Below are positions 8,401-16,571 of a stretch of DNA of 64,000 nucleotides, piece by piece (the first letter of the stretch is position 1; each line of letters opens with the position of its first letter). Position numbers and translations under genes: made by a program. The notes under the pieces are model-generated. The model ran no database searches. It was given only the letters and a program-made list of their open reading frames with translations, and had not been told where the DNA came from. The DNA lies in assembly GCA_030424865.1 (NCBI GenBank), contig JAUHVR010000001.1:310001-374000 (forward strand). Direction: 5' to 3'. The stretch comes from Alphaproteobacteria bacterium. Its GTDB lineage: Bacteria; Pseudomonadota; Alphaproteobacteria; Rhodobacterales; Rhodobacteraceae.

Positions 8401-8426
8401 CCGGCGTCCTGGGACGCCGGTTTTTT
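8401..8426 (+). terminator. Rho-independent terminator of the EF-hand gene
   Basis: CCGGCGTC and GACGCCGG form a GC-rich 8-bp stem with a CTGG-type loop, followed by TTTTTT at 8421-8426. It lies 25 bases after the stop codon of the EF-hand gene and just before the convergent copper-protein gene. Confidence 0.85.
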
Positions 8427-8432
8427 GGTTGG

Positions 8433-8756
8433 TCAGGATGCGATGATCTTGCCGCGCATGTTCGGATGGAACGTGCATTTGTATTCGAACGTCCCGGCCT
8501 TTTCGATGACAACCTCGGCGCTGTTTCCGCGACGCAGCCGCTTGGTGTCAAAGCTGCCATCCAACGCGGTCGCGGTGTGCGGCGCGCCGTCGGTATTGGT
8601 GAACACCACGGTGTCGCCGACAGCCACGTTCAGTTCGGCGGGGGAGTATTTGAAACCTGCGATTTCGACCTGATGGGTCGTTGCTGCGCGGGCGCCGAGT
8701 GCAAGGGGGCTGACAATCAAAGCGCCCAGGATGGCGCGGCGGGTCTGTTGGGGCAT
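8433..8756 (-). CDS. Amicyanin/pseudoazurin-like type I copper protein
   Basis: 107 residues. The N-terminus MPQQTRRAILGALIVSPLAL has twin arginines and a hydrophobic stretch, suggesting Tat-dependent export. The mature part is a small cupredoxin: AELNVAVGDTVVFTNTDGAPHT gives the first copper His (H60), and C94, H97 and M100 in YKCTFHPNMRG complete the His-Cys-His-Met site. The short CxxHxxM loop is of the amicyanin type. It should act as a periplasmic one-electron carrier; no methylamine dehydrogenase genes are nearby, so its partner is unknown. Confidence 0.85.
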   Translation of the reverse strand: MPQQTRRAILGALIVSPLALGARAATTHQVEIAGFKYSPAELNVAVGDTVVFTNTDGAPHTATALDGSFDTKRLRRGNSAEVVIEKAGTFEYKCTFHPNMRGKIIAS

Positions 8757-8864
8757 GGGGTCTCTCCTGGATCAGAATGCCCCTATCATGCGCTGACATG
8801 CCGATCTGACAAGTAAGGTATCCCGCCTGCTTTGGTCCGATCCCCCAAATGGGGGGCGACGTGG

Positions 8865-9284
8865 TCACTGTGCGGCTTGCAACAGCTCTGCGATCGAGGT
8901 TTCCTTCTGTCCCAGAAGCGAAAGCACCTTGGCTTCCTCACTTTGAACCAGTGGCACGAAGCCGACGTTGTCGTTCCAGGCCGGCAGAAAGCTTTTGCAC
9001 AGCTCCATCGCCACCGGGTTTGGGGCCAGATAGACCAACAGGGTTTGCGCGTTTTCCGCCAGAAAGACGTCGGCCATCCGCGCGCGCAGCTTCATCATTT
9101 CCACATAGTCCTGCGAAAAGGATGTCAGACCGGGCATGTCCACCAGCTGCTTTTGGCCCGGGCGGCAATCCGGGTGGTTGGCGTATTCCTCGAATGCCAC
9201 GCGGGATTGTTCCACGTCCGCATGTCCCGAATGAGAGACATAGACCAAGCCACGATCGGCAAAAATTCTGAACGATATCGGCAC
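8865..9284 (-). CDS. Conserved-looking protein of unknown function
   Basis: 139 residues, soluble, no signal peptide. The sequence starts MPISFRIFADRGLVYVSHSG and has an alternating beta/alpha pattern (HPDCRPGQKQLVDMPGLTSFS, then TLLVYLAPNPVAMELCKSF) that resembles small STAS-like or SpoIIAA-like proteins, but I cannot assign a family with confidence. Its upstream region holds a palindrome flanked by direct repeats (9332-9379), suggesting specific regulation. Confidence 0.65.
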   Translation of the reverse strand: MPISFRIFADRGLVYVSHSGHADVEQSRVAFEEYANHPDCRPGQKQLVDMPGLTSFSQDYVEMMKLRARMADVFLAENAQTLLVYLAPNPVAMELCKSFLPAWNDNVGFVPLVQSEEAKVLSLLGQKETSIAELLQAAQ

Positions 9285-9331
9285 TTTCCCCCCCGTGGTC
9301 GTTCGTGCAGTTGGAATTCGGCAATCACACC

Positions 9332-9379
9332 TGACCTAAGGGCATTAGACTTTGATGAATCAAAGGTGACCTAACGGCA
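9332..9379. promoter_or_regulatory. Palindrome flanked by direct repeats
   Basis: TGACCTAAGGGCA (9332-9344) and TGACCTAACGGCA (9367-9379) are 12-of-13 direct repeats. Between them, CTTTGATGAATCAAAG (9350-9365) is a perfect 7-bp-arm palindrome with a 2-base centre. The spacing is too short for a normal FNR site (TTGAT-N4-ATCAA). The element lies 48-95 bp upstream of the 139-residue gene on the minus strand. Confidence 0.45.
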
Positions 9380-9429
9380 ATTTGGCGACTTCCGCCGGGG
9401 GATGAGGCTTCACAGACACTGATCTGAAC

Positions 9430-9460
9430 AAAAAGGCCCGCGAACCACCGTTCGCGGGCC
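9430..9460 (-). terminator. Terminator of mmsA
   Basis: GGCCCGCGAA and TTCGCGGGCC form a 10-bp GC-rich stem. Read on the minus strand the stem is followed by TTTTTG, a usable U-tract. It is 27 bases beyond the mmsA stop codon. Confidence 0.85.
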
Positions 9461-9487
9461 ATTTGTTGGCGTGGGTGGCCTGACGGA

Positions 9488-10987
9488 TCAGTCCATCGCT
9501 TTGAAGTTGAACTCGCCGCCTTCCTTGATGCCCGAGGGCCAACGGGCGGTCACGGTCTTGGTGCGCGTGTAAAACTTGAAGCTGTCGGGGCCGTGCTGGT
9601 TCAGGTCGCCGAACATCGACTTCTTCCAGCCGCCAAAGGTGTGATAGGCCAGCGGCACCGGGATCGGCACGTTGATGCCCACCATGCCGATGTTGACACG
9701 GCTGGCAAAGTCACGGGCGGTGTCGCCGTCACGGGTGAAGATCGCGGTGCCGTTGCCGTATTCGTGGTCCATGGCAAGGCCAAGTGCCTCTTCGTACGAC
9801 CCTGCACGGACGGTCGACAGGACCGGTCCAAAGATCTCTTGCTTGTAGATGTCCATGTCCGGCGTGACCTTGTCGAACAGGTGCGGGCCGACAAAGAATC
9901 CGTCTTCGTACCCCTGAAGCTTGAAGTCGCGGTTGTCGACCACCAGCTCGGCACCTTGCTCGACGCCCGAGTTGATCAGGCCCAGGATGCGTTCCTTGGC
10001 GGCACCGGTCACAACCGGGCCCATGTCGACGTCATCACCAGCGGTGTAGGGGCCAACCTTCAGCTTTTCCATGCGCGGAACCAGCTTTTCGATCAGCGCG
10101 TCAGCGGTTGCATCGCCCACGGGAACCGCCACGGAAATGGCCATGCAGCGTTCACCAGCCGCACCGAAGCTTGCGCCAACCAGTGCGTCCGCCGCCTGAT
10201 CCATGTCCGCGTCGGGCATGACGATCATGTGGTTCTTGGCACCGCCAAAACATTGCGCGCGTTTGCCGTTCGCGGTGGCACGCGAATAGATATACTGCGC
10301 GATCGGGGTCGAGCCGACAAAGCTGACGCCCTGAATGATCTCGCTGTCCAGGATCGCGTCGACGGCCTCTTTCTCGCCGTTGACCACCTGGAAAACGCCC
10401 TTGGGCAGACCGGCCTCGACAAAGAGCTCGGCCAGCATCAGCGGGACCGAGGGGTCGCGCTCGGAGGGCTTCAGGACAACAGCGTTGCCGCAGGCCAGAG
10501 CAGGGCCGACGTGCCACAGCGGCATCATGGCCGGGAAGTTGAAGGGCATGATCGCGCCCACAACGCCCAGCGGCTGGCGCATGGAATACATGTCGATGCC
10601 GGGGCCCGCGCTGTCGGTGTATTCACCTTTCAGCATCTGCGGCGCACCGATGCAGTATTCGATCACTTCCAAACCGCGCTGCAGGTCACCTTTGGCATCC
10701 GGGATGGTCTTGCCGTGTTCGCGGCTCAGTGCCTCGGCCAGCTTGTCCATGTCGCGGTTCATCAGGCCGACCATCGCCATCATCACCCGTGCGCGGCGCT
10801 GCGGGTTGGTCGCGCCCCAGGCCACCTGGGCCTCGGCCGCCTGCGCAATCGCGGCGTTCATTTCGTCCGGGCTGGCCAGCGGCACCTTGGACTGAACCTC
10901 GCCCGTCGCGGGGTTGTAGACGTCCGCAAAGCGGCCCGAGGTCCCATTGGCGTAGTCACCGCCGATAAAATGGGTCAGTTCTTGCAT
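9488..10987 (-). CDS. mmsA: Methylmalonate-semialdehyde dehydrogenase (CoA-acylating)
   Basis: 499 residues, the standard length. It oxidises methylmalonate semialdehyde to propionyl-CoA, the final step of the distal valine route (also used in thymine and inositol breakdown). The N-terminus ELTHFIGGDYANGTSGRFA, the block SMRQPLGVVGAIMPFNFPAM, and the catalytic Cys in GAAGERCMAIS are diagnostic. ATG 10985-10987 follows GGAGGG by five bases; the longer open frame upstream overlaps the divergent LysR gene and is not coding. Located 3.3 kb upstream of the other valine genes in the same direction. Confidence 0.95.
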   Translation of the reverse strand: MQELTHFIGGDYANGTSGRFADVYNPATGEVQSKVPLASPDEMNAAIAQAAEAQVAWGATNPQRRARVMMAMVGLMNRDMDKLAEALSREHGKTIPDAKGDLQRGLEVIEYCIGAPQMLKGEYTDSAGPGIDMYSMRQPLGVVGAIMPFNFPAMMPLWHVGPALACGNAVVLKPSERDPSVPLMLAELFVEAGLPKGVFQVVNGEKEAVDAILDSEIIQGVSFVGSTPIAQYIYSRATANGKRAQCFGGAKNHMIVMPDADMDQAADALVGASFGAAGERCMAISVAVPVGDATADALIEKLVPRMEKLKVGPYTAGDDVDMGPVVTGAAKERILGLINSGVEQGAELVVDNRDFKLQGYEDGFFVGPHLFDKVTPDMDIYKQEIFGPVLSTVRAGSYEEALGLAMDHEYGNGTAIFTRDGDTARDFASRVNIGMVGINVPIPVPLAYHTFGGWKKSMFGDLNQHGPDSFKFYTRTKTVTARWPSGIKEGGEFNFKAMD

Positions 10988-11021
10988 TGATCCCTCCATC
11001 ACATGTCTGCGCGCACTGTAG

Positions 11022-11052
11022 TCTTGCAATTTTTCCCGAAAAAGAGGCAAGA
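11022..11052. promoter_or_regulatory. Nested palindrome between mmsA and the divergent LysR gene
   Basis: TCTTGC (11022-11027) pairs with GCAAGA (11047-11052), and inside it TTTTTC (11030-11035) pairs with GAAAAA (11038-11043), nearly sharing one centre. It sits midway between the two divergent starts, where a LysR-type activator would bind. A likely operator for the adjacent regulator. Confidence 0.45.
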
Positions 11053-11086
11053 TGGCAAAGTTGTTTTGCAAAAATGCAGGTACACT

Positions 11087-11974
11087 ATGGGCGCGAGCTG
11101 GGATGACATCCGGATCTTCCTGCAAGTGGCGCGGGCCGAAAGCCTGTCGGCCGCCGGGCGTCACCTGCGGATGGATCCGGCCACCGTGGGACGGCGCATC
11201 GGGCGGCTGGAAAGCGCGATCGGGTCGGTGTTGTTTCTGCGCTCGCCGCAAGGCTATGCGCTGACCGAGGCCGGGACACGCCTTTTGGACCATGCCGAAG
11301 AGGCCGAAGAGGCGCTCAAGGCGGGCAGCGAGGCGGTTGTCGGCTCGACTGAGCAACTGTCCGGCCAGATCCGCATCGGCGCACCGGACGGAACGGCCAA
11401 CTACGTGCTGCCGCAGGTCTGTGCGGACATACAGTCGCAGAACCCTGACCTGGAAATCCAGATCCTGGCGGCCCCCCGACTGATCAACCTGTCCAAGCGC
11501 GAAGCCGATATGGCGGTGATGGTCAGCCGTCCGGAAACCGGCCGTCTGACCGTCCAAAAGATCGTGGACTACAAGCTGCACCTGGCGACGGCCGACCCAA
11601 GCTTTCAGCAGATCAAGGACGTGGACGAACTGAGTGGCGTGCCGGTTGTCGGATACATCCAGGATATGATTTTTGACAGCAATCTCGACTACTTGGCCGA
11701 GGTCGGTGCCTCTTCGGTGCAGTTGTCCTCGAACTCGGTCGCGGTGCAGACCATGATGCTGCGCGCGGGCGGCGGCGTTGGGATCGTGCACGACTTCGTC
11801 TTGCCCTTTGCCCCGGAACTCCAGCGCATCCTGACCGACCGGATTTCGCTGACACGCACCTTTTACCTGGTGCGTCATGCGTCGGATCGGCGGTCAGATC
11901 GTCTGCAAAGATTTGCAGCCTTGCTGGTTGATGGCATCCGCCGCGAGGTCGCGCGTCTGGAAGGACTTGCTTGA
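11087..11974 (+). CDS. LysR-family transcriptional regulator, likely controlling mmsA
   Basis: 295 residues. N-terminal winged helix-turn-helix (IRIFLQVARAESLSAAGRHL, then DPATVGRRIGRLESAIGSVLF) and a C-terminal effector-binding domain. The start ATG 11087 (MGASWDDIRIF) matches the usual N-terminus of this subgroup; the open frame extends further upstream but without LysR similarity. It is transcribed divergently from mmsA with a nested palindrome in between, so regulation of mmsA and self-regulation is the natural inference; the effector is unknown. Confidence 0.88.
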   Translation: MGASWDDIRIFLQVARAESLSAAGRHLRMDPATVGRRIGRLESAIGSVLFLRSPQGYALTEAGTRLLDHAEEAEEALKAGSEAVVGSTEQLSGQIRIGAPDGTANYVLPQVCADIQSQNPDLEIQILAAPRLINLSKREADMAVMVSRPETGRLTVQKIVDYKLHLATADPSFQQIKDVDELSGVPVVGYIQDMIFDSNLDYLAEVGASSVQLSSNSVAVQTMMLRAGGGVGIVHDFVLPFAPELQRILTDRISLTRTFYLVRHASDRRSDRLQRFAALLVDGIRREVARLEGLA

Positions 11975-12031
11975 CAACCGAGTGTTGCAAGAGGACGCTG
12001 GTTTGCGAAAGATTATGTCGTGGAGGTTTCG

Positions 12032-12466
12032 ATGCAGGTTCACCAGATCCTAAAAAGCAAGGCGGATGATGGGGTTGTGACGGTGCCCCGCGGAACACCA
12101 GTGTCCGAGGCAGCCAAGATTCTGGCGGAACGACGGATCGGGACCGTGGTGATCTCGAACGATGGTGCCACCGCCGAAGGTATCCTGTCGGAACGGGATA
12201 TCGTCCGCGAACTTGGCCAGAACGGCGCGGCTTGTCTGGACAAGGCGGTCGAGGACTACATGACCTCGGAACTGGTGACCGCATCGCGCAATGACAGCGC
12301 GGACGAGGTCCTGACCAAGATGACCGAGGGGCGGTTCCGCCACATGCCTGTTCTGGAAGACGGCAAGATGGTCGGGCTGATCACGCTGGGCGATGTCGTT
12401 AAGGCGCGTCTCAGCGAACTGGCCATGGAAAAGGATGCCCTGCAGGGCATGATCATGGGCCATTGA
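12032..12466 (+). CDS. Tandem CBS-domain protein
   Basis: 144 residues formed almost entirely by a CBS pair: TVPRGTPVSEAAKILAERRI with GTVVIS and GILSERDIVREL in the first, MTSELVTASRNDSADEVLTK with FRHMPVLEDGKMVGLITLGD in the second. CBS pairs bind adenine nucleotides (AMP, ATP, NADH or SAM) and act as energy sensors; no target domain is attached. ATG 12032 has GGAGG five bases upstream; an upstream GTG at 12020 is a poorer start. It lies 82 bases before coaD. Confidence 0.88.
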   Translation: MQVHQILKSKADDGVVTVPRGTPVSEAAKILAERRIGTVVISNDGATAEGILSERDIVRELGQNGAACLDKAVEDYMTSELVTASRNDSADEVLTKMTEGRFRHMPVLEDGKMVGLITLGDVVKARLSELAMEKDALQGMIMGH

Positions 12467-12548
12467 TCGCGACATACTAGAACGCCCTTGCAATTCTTCG
12501 CGCAATATTGTTGCGTGCGCCTGCATCGGAAGTTGAAGGGGGTGCGGC

Positions 12549-13040
12549 ATGCGGATTGGACTCTATCCCGGGACGTTTGACCCGATCACCATCGGGCACA
12601 TCGACATCATTCGGCGGGCCACGGCGCTGGTTGACCGGCTGGTGATCGGCGTCGCGATCAACCGTGACAAGGGCCCCCTGTTCAGCCTGGAAGAACGCGT
12701 CGCGATGATCGAGGCGGAATGCGCCAGTCTGAGCGAACAGACCGGGACCGAGATCTTGGCACACCCGTTCGAGAACCTGTTGATCGACTGCGCCAAGGAT
12801 GTCGGTGCCCAGGTCATCGTAAGGGGTCTGCGGGCCGTCGCGGATTTCGAGTATGAATTCCAGATGGTCGGCATGAACCGGGCGCTGGACGACTCGATCG
12901 AGACGGTCTTTCTGATGGCCGAGGCACGGCATCAGGCCGTGGCCTCGAAGCTGGTCAAAGAGATCGCCCGGCTGAACGGAGACGTCAGCAAGTTCGTGAC
13001 GCCTCCGGTGCAGCGCGCCTTGCTGCAGAAATTCGGCTAA
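12549..13040 (+). CDS. coaD: Phosphopantetheine adenylyltransferase
   Basis: 163 residues, standard length. Transfers AMP from ATP to 4'-phosphopantetheine, the penultimate step of coenzyme A synthesis. The nucleotidyltransferase motif GTFDPITIGHIDIIRRA gives the T/HxGH site, and VIVRGLRAVADFEYEFQM is the family's substrate-binding block. AAGGGGG precedes the ATG. It converges on the GcvA-like gene with a 7-base gap. Confidence 0.95.
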   Translation: MRIGLYPGTFDPITIGHIDIIRRATALVDRLVIGVAINRDKGPLFSLEERVAMIEAECASLSEQTGTEILAHPFENLLIDCAKDVGAQVIVRGLRAVADFEYEFQMVGMNRALDDSIETVFLMAEARHQAVASKLVKEIARLNGDVSKFVTPPVQRALLQKFG

Positions 13041-13047
13041 GCCCGTC

Positions 13048-13938
13048 TCAAACCTGTGCGTTCCCGGTGGCAATCAGCCAGTTGAACAAGACCGCCGCGC
13101 TGTCCGGGGCCGAGGGCATCAGGTGCACGCGAAACGGTCTGGGAGCGGGGATTTCATAGGTCCCGAGCGGCACAAGTTTGCCTTCATCGACCAAAGGTTG
13201 TGTCAGGTGGTGCCAGCCCAAAACCACGCCATGCCCGGATTGCGCAAGCTGCAGGGCGATGGCGTAGCTGTTGACCAAGGCGCCAGGTTCCGGTGCGCGT
13301 GTCGCCCCCAGCGCCTTGAACCATTCGTCCCAGGTCGTCCAGCGGTTTGCCTCGGCGTCGAGGTGGATCAGGGGCAGGGCGGCGATGTCTTCGGGGCGCT
13401 CGATCTGCGTGATCAGCGACGGCGCGGCCAGTGCGCGGATGCGGTCCTGAAACAGCACCCGGGTGCGCGCGCCTTCGATGGGGTCCGTGCCGTAGTCGAT
13501 CAGCAGGTCAGCCTTTGCGTCGGTGGCGCGCCCGTCGGTGACGTGCTGATTGACCCGTGTTTCGGGGTGTTCGGACCAGAACCGCGCAAGGTGCGGTGTC
13601 AGCCAGAGCGCCGAAAAGGCGGTGCTGCATTGAACGGTCAGCGGGCGGTCGCCCGCGGTCTGGCGCAGCGTGGTGACGGTCTGGCCGATGTGCCCAAAGC
13701 CCAGTTGCAGGGCCTCGGACAGGGCTGTGCCACGGTCGGTCAGCGTCACGCCCCTGCGGTGACGGTGAAACAGGCTTGTGCCCAGATCGGCCTCCAGCGC
13801 CTTGACCTGATGGCTGATCGCGGCGGGGGTCACGTTCAACTCGTCCGCCGCTGCGCGGAAGTTGAGCGTGCGTGCGGCGGCGTCAAAGGCTGCAAGCGCT
13901 TTGAGTGAAGGCAAACCGTAGGGGCGTTTCGAGGGCAC
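13048..13938 (-). CDS. GcvA-like LysR-family transcriptional regulator
   Basis: 296 residues with a GTG start (13936-13938). The N-terminus LPSLKALAAFDAAARTLNF, then AADELNVTPAAISHQVKALEADLG is the hallmark of the GcvA/AmpR-like subgroup. The C-terminal domain (LTVQCSTAFSALWLTPHLARF) is a periplasmic-binding-protein-like fold. The target is not evident: the neighbours are coaD (convergent) and gap-1 (same strand, downstream). Confidence 0.85.
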   Translation of the reverse strand: MPSKRPYGLPSLKALAAFDAAARTLNFRAAADELNVTPAAISHQVKALEADLGTSLFHRHRRGVTLTDRGTALSEALQLGFGHIGQTVTTLRQTAGDRPLTVQCSTAFSALWLTPHLARFWSEHPETRVNQHVTDGRATDAKADLLIDYGTDPIEGARTRVLFQDRIRALAAPSLITQIERPEDIAALPLIHLDAEANRWTTWDEWFKALGATRAPEPGALVNSYAIALQLAQSGHGVVLGWHHLTQPLVDEGKLVPLGTYEIPAPRPFRVHLMPSAPDSAAVLFNWLIATGNAQV

Positions 13939-14017
13939 CGGCGCGACGTCCTGATCCAGTTGCAGAGTTGACCGCCAAGATCAGGGGTGAATGCAATTCA
14001 TGCCAGACGGCAGGCGA

Positions 14018-14049
14018 CAAAAAACCGGCCGGGAGCGACCCGGCCGGTT
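14018..14049 (-). terminator. Terminator of gap-1
   Basis: AACCGGCCGGG and CCCGGCCGGTT form an 11-bp perfect stem with a 5-base loop. On the minus strand it is followed by a run of T. It is 26 bases after the gap-1 stop codon. Confidence 0.88.
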
Positions 14050-14074
14050 GACTGCGCAGACGCGGACGTCTGGT

Positions 14075-15076
14075 TTACAGGAACTTGCCCATGGCAACGG
14101 CGGTGTCGCCCATACGGCACGAAAAGCCCCATTCGTTGTCGTACCAGCTGAGGATGCGGCACATGTTGCCGTCCATGACCTTGGTCTGGTCGGTGGCAAA
14201 GATCGACGAATGCGGGTCGTGGTTGAAGTCCATCGACACCAGCTTTTCGTCGGTCACACCCAGGATGCCCTTCAGCGGGCCTGCGGCGGCGGCCTTGATG
14301 GCCTCGTTGATCTCGTCAACCGTGGTGTCGCGCGAGGCTTCGAACGTCAGGTCGACAACCGAGACGTTGGGCGTGGGCACGCGGATCGCAACACCGTCGA
14401 GCTTGCCGGCCAGTTCGGGCAGCACCAGGCCCACGGCCTTGGCGGCACCGGTCGAGGTCGGGATCATGTTCGCGGCAGCAGCGCGGGCGCGGTACAGGTC
14501 CTTGTGCAGTGTGTCCAGCGTTGGCTGGTCGCCGGTGTAGCTGTGGATCGTGGTCATGAAGCCGCGCTTGATGCCGATGGCGTCGTTCAGAACCTTGGCA
14601 ACCGGCGACAGGCAGTTCGTGGTGCAGGATGCGTTCGACACGATCAGATCGTCTGCCGTCAGCGTGTCGTCGTTCACGCCGAAAACGATTGTCTTGTCTG
14701 CGTCCTTGCCGGGGGCCGAGATCAGCACGCGCTTGGCGCCGGTGGCCAGGTGCGGCTGGCAGGCCTCTTTTGAGGTGAAGATGCCGGTGCATTCCATGAT
14801 GACGTCAATGTCGCCCCAGGGCAGATCAGCGGGGTTGCGGATCGCGGTAACGGCAATCGGGCCACGGCCCACGTCGATCGAGTTTTCGCCGGTGGTCACC
14901 TGAACCGGGAAACGGCCGTGCACGCTGTCATAGCGCAGAAGGTGGGCGTTGGTTTCAACCGGACCCAGGTCGTTGATGGCGACAACTTCCAGATCGGTGC
15001 GGCCCGATTCGATGATCGCGCGCAGAACGTTACGGCCGATGCGGCCAAATCCATTGATGGCAACTTTGAGTGTCAT
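14075..15076 (-). CDS. gap: Glyceraldehyde-3-phosphate dehydrogenase, type I (copy 1)
   Basis: 333 residues. N-terminal [20 protein letters not shown] is the NAD-binding start, [19 protein letters not shown] holds the catalytic Cys, and [15 protein letters not shown] is the conserved C-terminus. It interconverts glyceraldehyde-3-phosphate and 1,3-bisphosphoglycerate. ATG 15076 with AAGGG upstream is preferred to the longer MSHKGSAM reading. A TGTTA-nCGn-TAACA palindrome lies 29 bp upstream. A second gap gene with clearly related but different sequence follows at 15437-16441; which copy serves glycolysis and which gluconeogenesis cannot be told here. Confidence 0.96.
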   Translation of the reverse strand: MTLKVAINGFGRIGRNVLRAIIESGRTDLEVVAINDLGPVETNAHLLRYDSVHGRFPVQVTTGENSIDVGRGPIAVTAIRNPADLPWGDIDVIMECTGIFTSKEACQPHLATGAKRVLISAPGKDADKTIVFGVNDDTLTADDLIVSNASCTTNCLSPVAKVLNDAIGIKRGFMTTIHSYTGDQPTLDTLHKDLYRARAAAANMIPTSTGAAKAVGLVLPELAGKLDGVAIRVPTPNVSVVDLTFEASRDTTVDEINEAIKAAAAGPLKGILGVTDEKLVSMDFNHDPHSSIFATDQTKVMDGNMCRILSWYDNEWGFSCRMGDTAVAMGKFL

Positions 15077-15104
15077 GGCGGACCCTTTGTGACTCACTTG
15101 CGTC

Positions 15105-15118
15105 TGTTACCGCTAACA
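15105..15118. promoter_or_regulatory. LacI-type operator upstream of gap-1
   Basis: TGTTACCGCTAACA: both 5-bp arms (TGTTA and TAACA) are perfect around a central CG, the layout of LacI/GalR-family operators. Closely similar sequences precede gap-2 and tkt. It resembles the site I recall for the Rhodobacter central-carbon regulator CceR. Confidence 0.6.
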
Positions 15119-15172
15119 AACGCAAGTGACGCTCTGAGTCAAGGAAAAGGGGTATCGCAGGTCATGAAAATG

Positions 15173-15316
15173 TTAGCGCCAAAAGGCCATCCACTCGATC
15201 AGCTCAAAGCCTTTCTTGCCCAGAAAGATCAGGTGGTCAGAGCCAAACAGCGCATAGTCCAGGCTGATGCCGCCGATGATCAGCAGGCCCAGGCCAATGG
15301 CGATCGAGTTGGTCAT
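15173..15316 (-). CDS. Small single-pass membrane protein between the two gap genes
   Basis: 47 residues starting MTNSIAIGLGLLIIGGISLD, a single hydrophobic helix followed by YALFGSDHLIFLGKKGFELI and a short aromatic tail. ATG 15314-15316 has AAGGAG six bases upstream, which supports translation. It is co-directional with both gap genes but separated from gap-2 by a terminator. Function unknown. Confidence 0.65.
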   Translation of the reverse strand: MTNSIAIGLGLLIIGGISLDYALFGSDHLIFLGKKGFELIEWMAFWR

Positions 15317-15379
15317 CGGTGTCTCCTTTGTCCAAGTGATGCCAGAGGCGCGGGCCTCTGTCACCCGGGGAGGGCGCAA

Positions 15380-15412
15380 AAGAAAACGCCCGGTGCCATC
15401 CGGCACCGGGCG
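15380..15412 (-). terminator. Terminator of gap-2
   Basis: CGCCCGGTGCC (15387-15397) and GGCACCGGGCG (15402-15412) form an 11-bp stem. On the minus strand the following bases are TTTTCTTTTG. It is 24 bases beyond the gap-2 stop codon, so the small membrane gene downstream needs its own promoter or read-through. Confidence 0.85.
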
Positions 15413-15436
15413 TCTTTCAGAATGCTGAAGACCCGC

Positions 15437-16441
15437 TTAGTGGGTCAGGCGGCCCATTGCGGCGGCGACATCGGCCATGCGCGCCGAAAAGCCCCATTCG
15501 TTGTCGTACCAGGCCAGCACACGCACGGTGCGTCCGCCCATGACCTTGGTCTGGTCGGGCGCGAAGATCGAGCTGTAGTTGGTGTGGTTGAAGTCGATCG
15601 AGACCTTGGGTTCCGGGTCGTAGGACAGAACGGATCCCATGCGGCCCGCGGCGGCCTCGGCCACAACTTCGTTCACGTCGGCGACGGTGACATCGCGCGA
15701 GGCCTCAAAGGTCAGGTCCACGGCCGAGACATTCGGGGTCGGCACGCGGATGGCCGAGCCGTCCAGTTTGCCTTCAAGCTCGGGCAGAACCTCTTTCAGG
15801 GCCTTGGCGGCACCGGTCGAGGTCGGGATCATCGCCATCGCAGCGGCACGGGCGCGGTACAGGTCCTTGTGGCGACGGTCCAGCGTCGGCTGGTCGCCGG
15901 TGTAGCTGTGGATGGTGGTCATGATGCCACGCTCGATGCCGATGGCGTCGTTCAGCACCTTGGCCAGCGGCGCCAGGCAGTTGGTGGTGCACGACCCGTT
16001 CGAGATCATGGTATCGCCGGTTTCCAGGTCGCGGTGGTTCACACCGTAGACGATGGTCTTCTGCACATTCTTGGCCGGGGCCGAGATCAGAACCGACTTG
16101 GCACCACGCTCTTTGTGGATCTTGGCTTTCTCTCCGTCGTTGAACTTGCCGGTGCATTCCAGAACCACGTCGACGCCCGACCAGTCCAGTTCGGCCGGTT
16201 CGTAGGTCGAAAACACCTCCATCGGGCCGCGGCCCAGATCCATCGTGTTGCCTTCGACGCGGACGTCCCCGGCAAAGCGGCCGTGGATGCTGTCATAGCG
16301 CAGCAGGTGAGCGTTGGTTTCGATGGGGCCGGTGGCGTTGATCTTGACCACCTGCACGTCATTGCGCGCGCTTTCCGCGATATGGGCCAGAGTGCAGCGG
16401 CCAATGCGGCCAAATCCGTTGATGCCAACTGTGACGGTCAT
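15437..16441 (-). CDS. gap: Glyceraldehyde-3-phosphate dehydrogenase, type I (copy 2)
   Basis: 334 residues. [39 protein letters not shown] with the catalytic Cys, and [15 protein letters not shown] mark a complete enzyme. It differs from copy 1 across the whole length (for example [17 protein letters not shown] where copy 1 has [17 protein letters not shown]), so it is an old paralogue, not a recent duplication. ATG 16439-16441 has AGGAG upstream; the longer open frame is not coding. Two operator-like sequences lie 87-130 bp upstream. Confidence 0.96.
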   Translation of the reverse strand: MTVTVGINGFGRIGRCTLAHIAESARNDVQVVKINATGPIETNAHLLRYDSIHGRFAGDVRVEGNTMDLGRGPMEVFSTYEPAELDWSGVDVVLECTGKFNDGEKAKIHKERGAKSVLISAPAKNVQKTIVYGVNHRDLETGDTMISNGSCTTNCLAPLAKVLNDAIGIERGIMTTIHSYTGDQPTLDRRHKDLYRARAAAMAMIPTSTGAAKALKEVLPELEGKLDGSAIRVPTPNVSAVDLTFEASRDVTVADVNEVVAEAAAGRMGSVLSYDPEPKVSIDFNHTNYSSIFAPDQTKVMGGRTVRVLAWYDNEWGFSARMADVAAAMGRLTH

Positions 16442-16527
16442 GAAAGACTCTCCTGCTCGGTCGAGGTTGAGGGTCGTATAGATTTGCTTTGTGGTGGGAA
16501 AAAGGAAAAAGAGTCTAATTCCCAAGG

Positions 16528-16571
16528 TGTTAGCGTTAAACGTGTCAAACCGGCCCATGGTGGCGCTAACG
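16528..16571. promoter_or_regulatory. Two LacI-type operator-like sites upstream of gap-2
   Basis: TGTTAGCGTTAAAC (16528-16541) matches TGTTA-nCGn-TAACA at all but two arm positions. A weaker copy, TGGTGGCGCTAACG (16558-16571), has its centre exactly 30 bp away, about three helical turns, which would place two dimers on the same face of the DNA. Confidence 0.45.

Noticed and set aside
9350-9365. FNR/FnrL binding site
   Set aside because: The TTGAT and ATCAA halves are separated by two bases instead of four.
10988-11878. In-frame upstream extension of mmsA to about 796 residues
   Set aside because: The extra part is antisense to the LysR gene; the standard MmsA N-terminus with GGAGGG starts at 10987.
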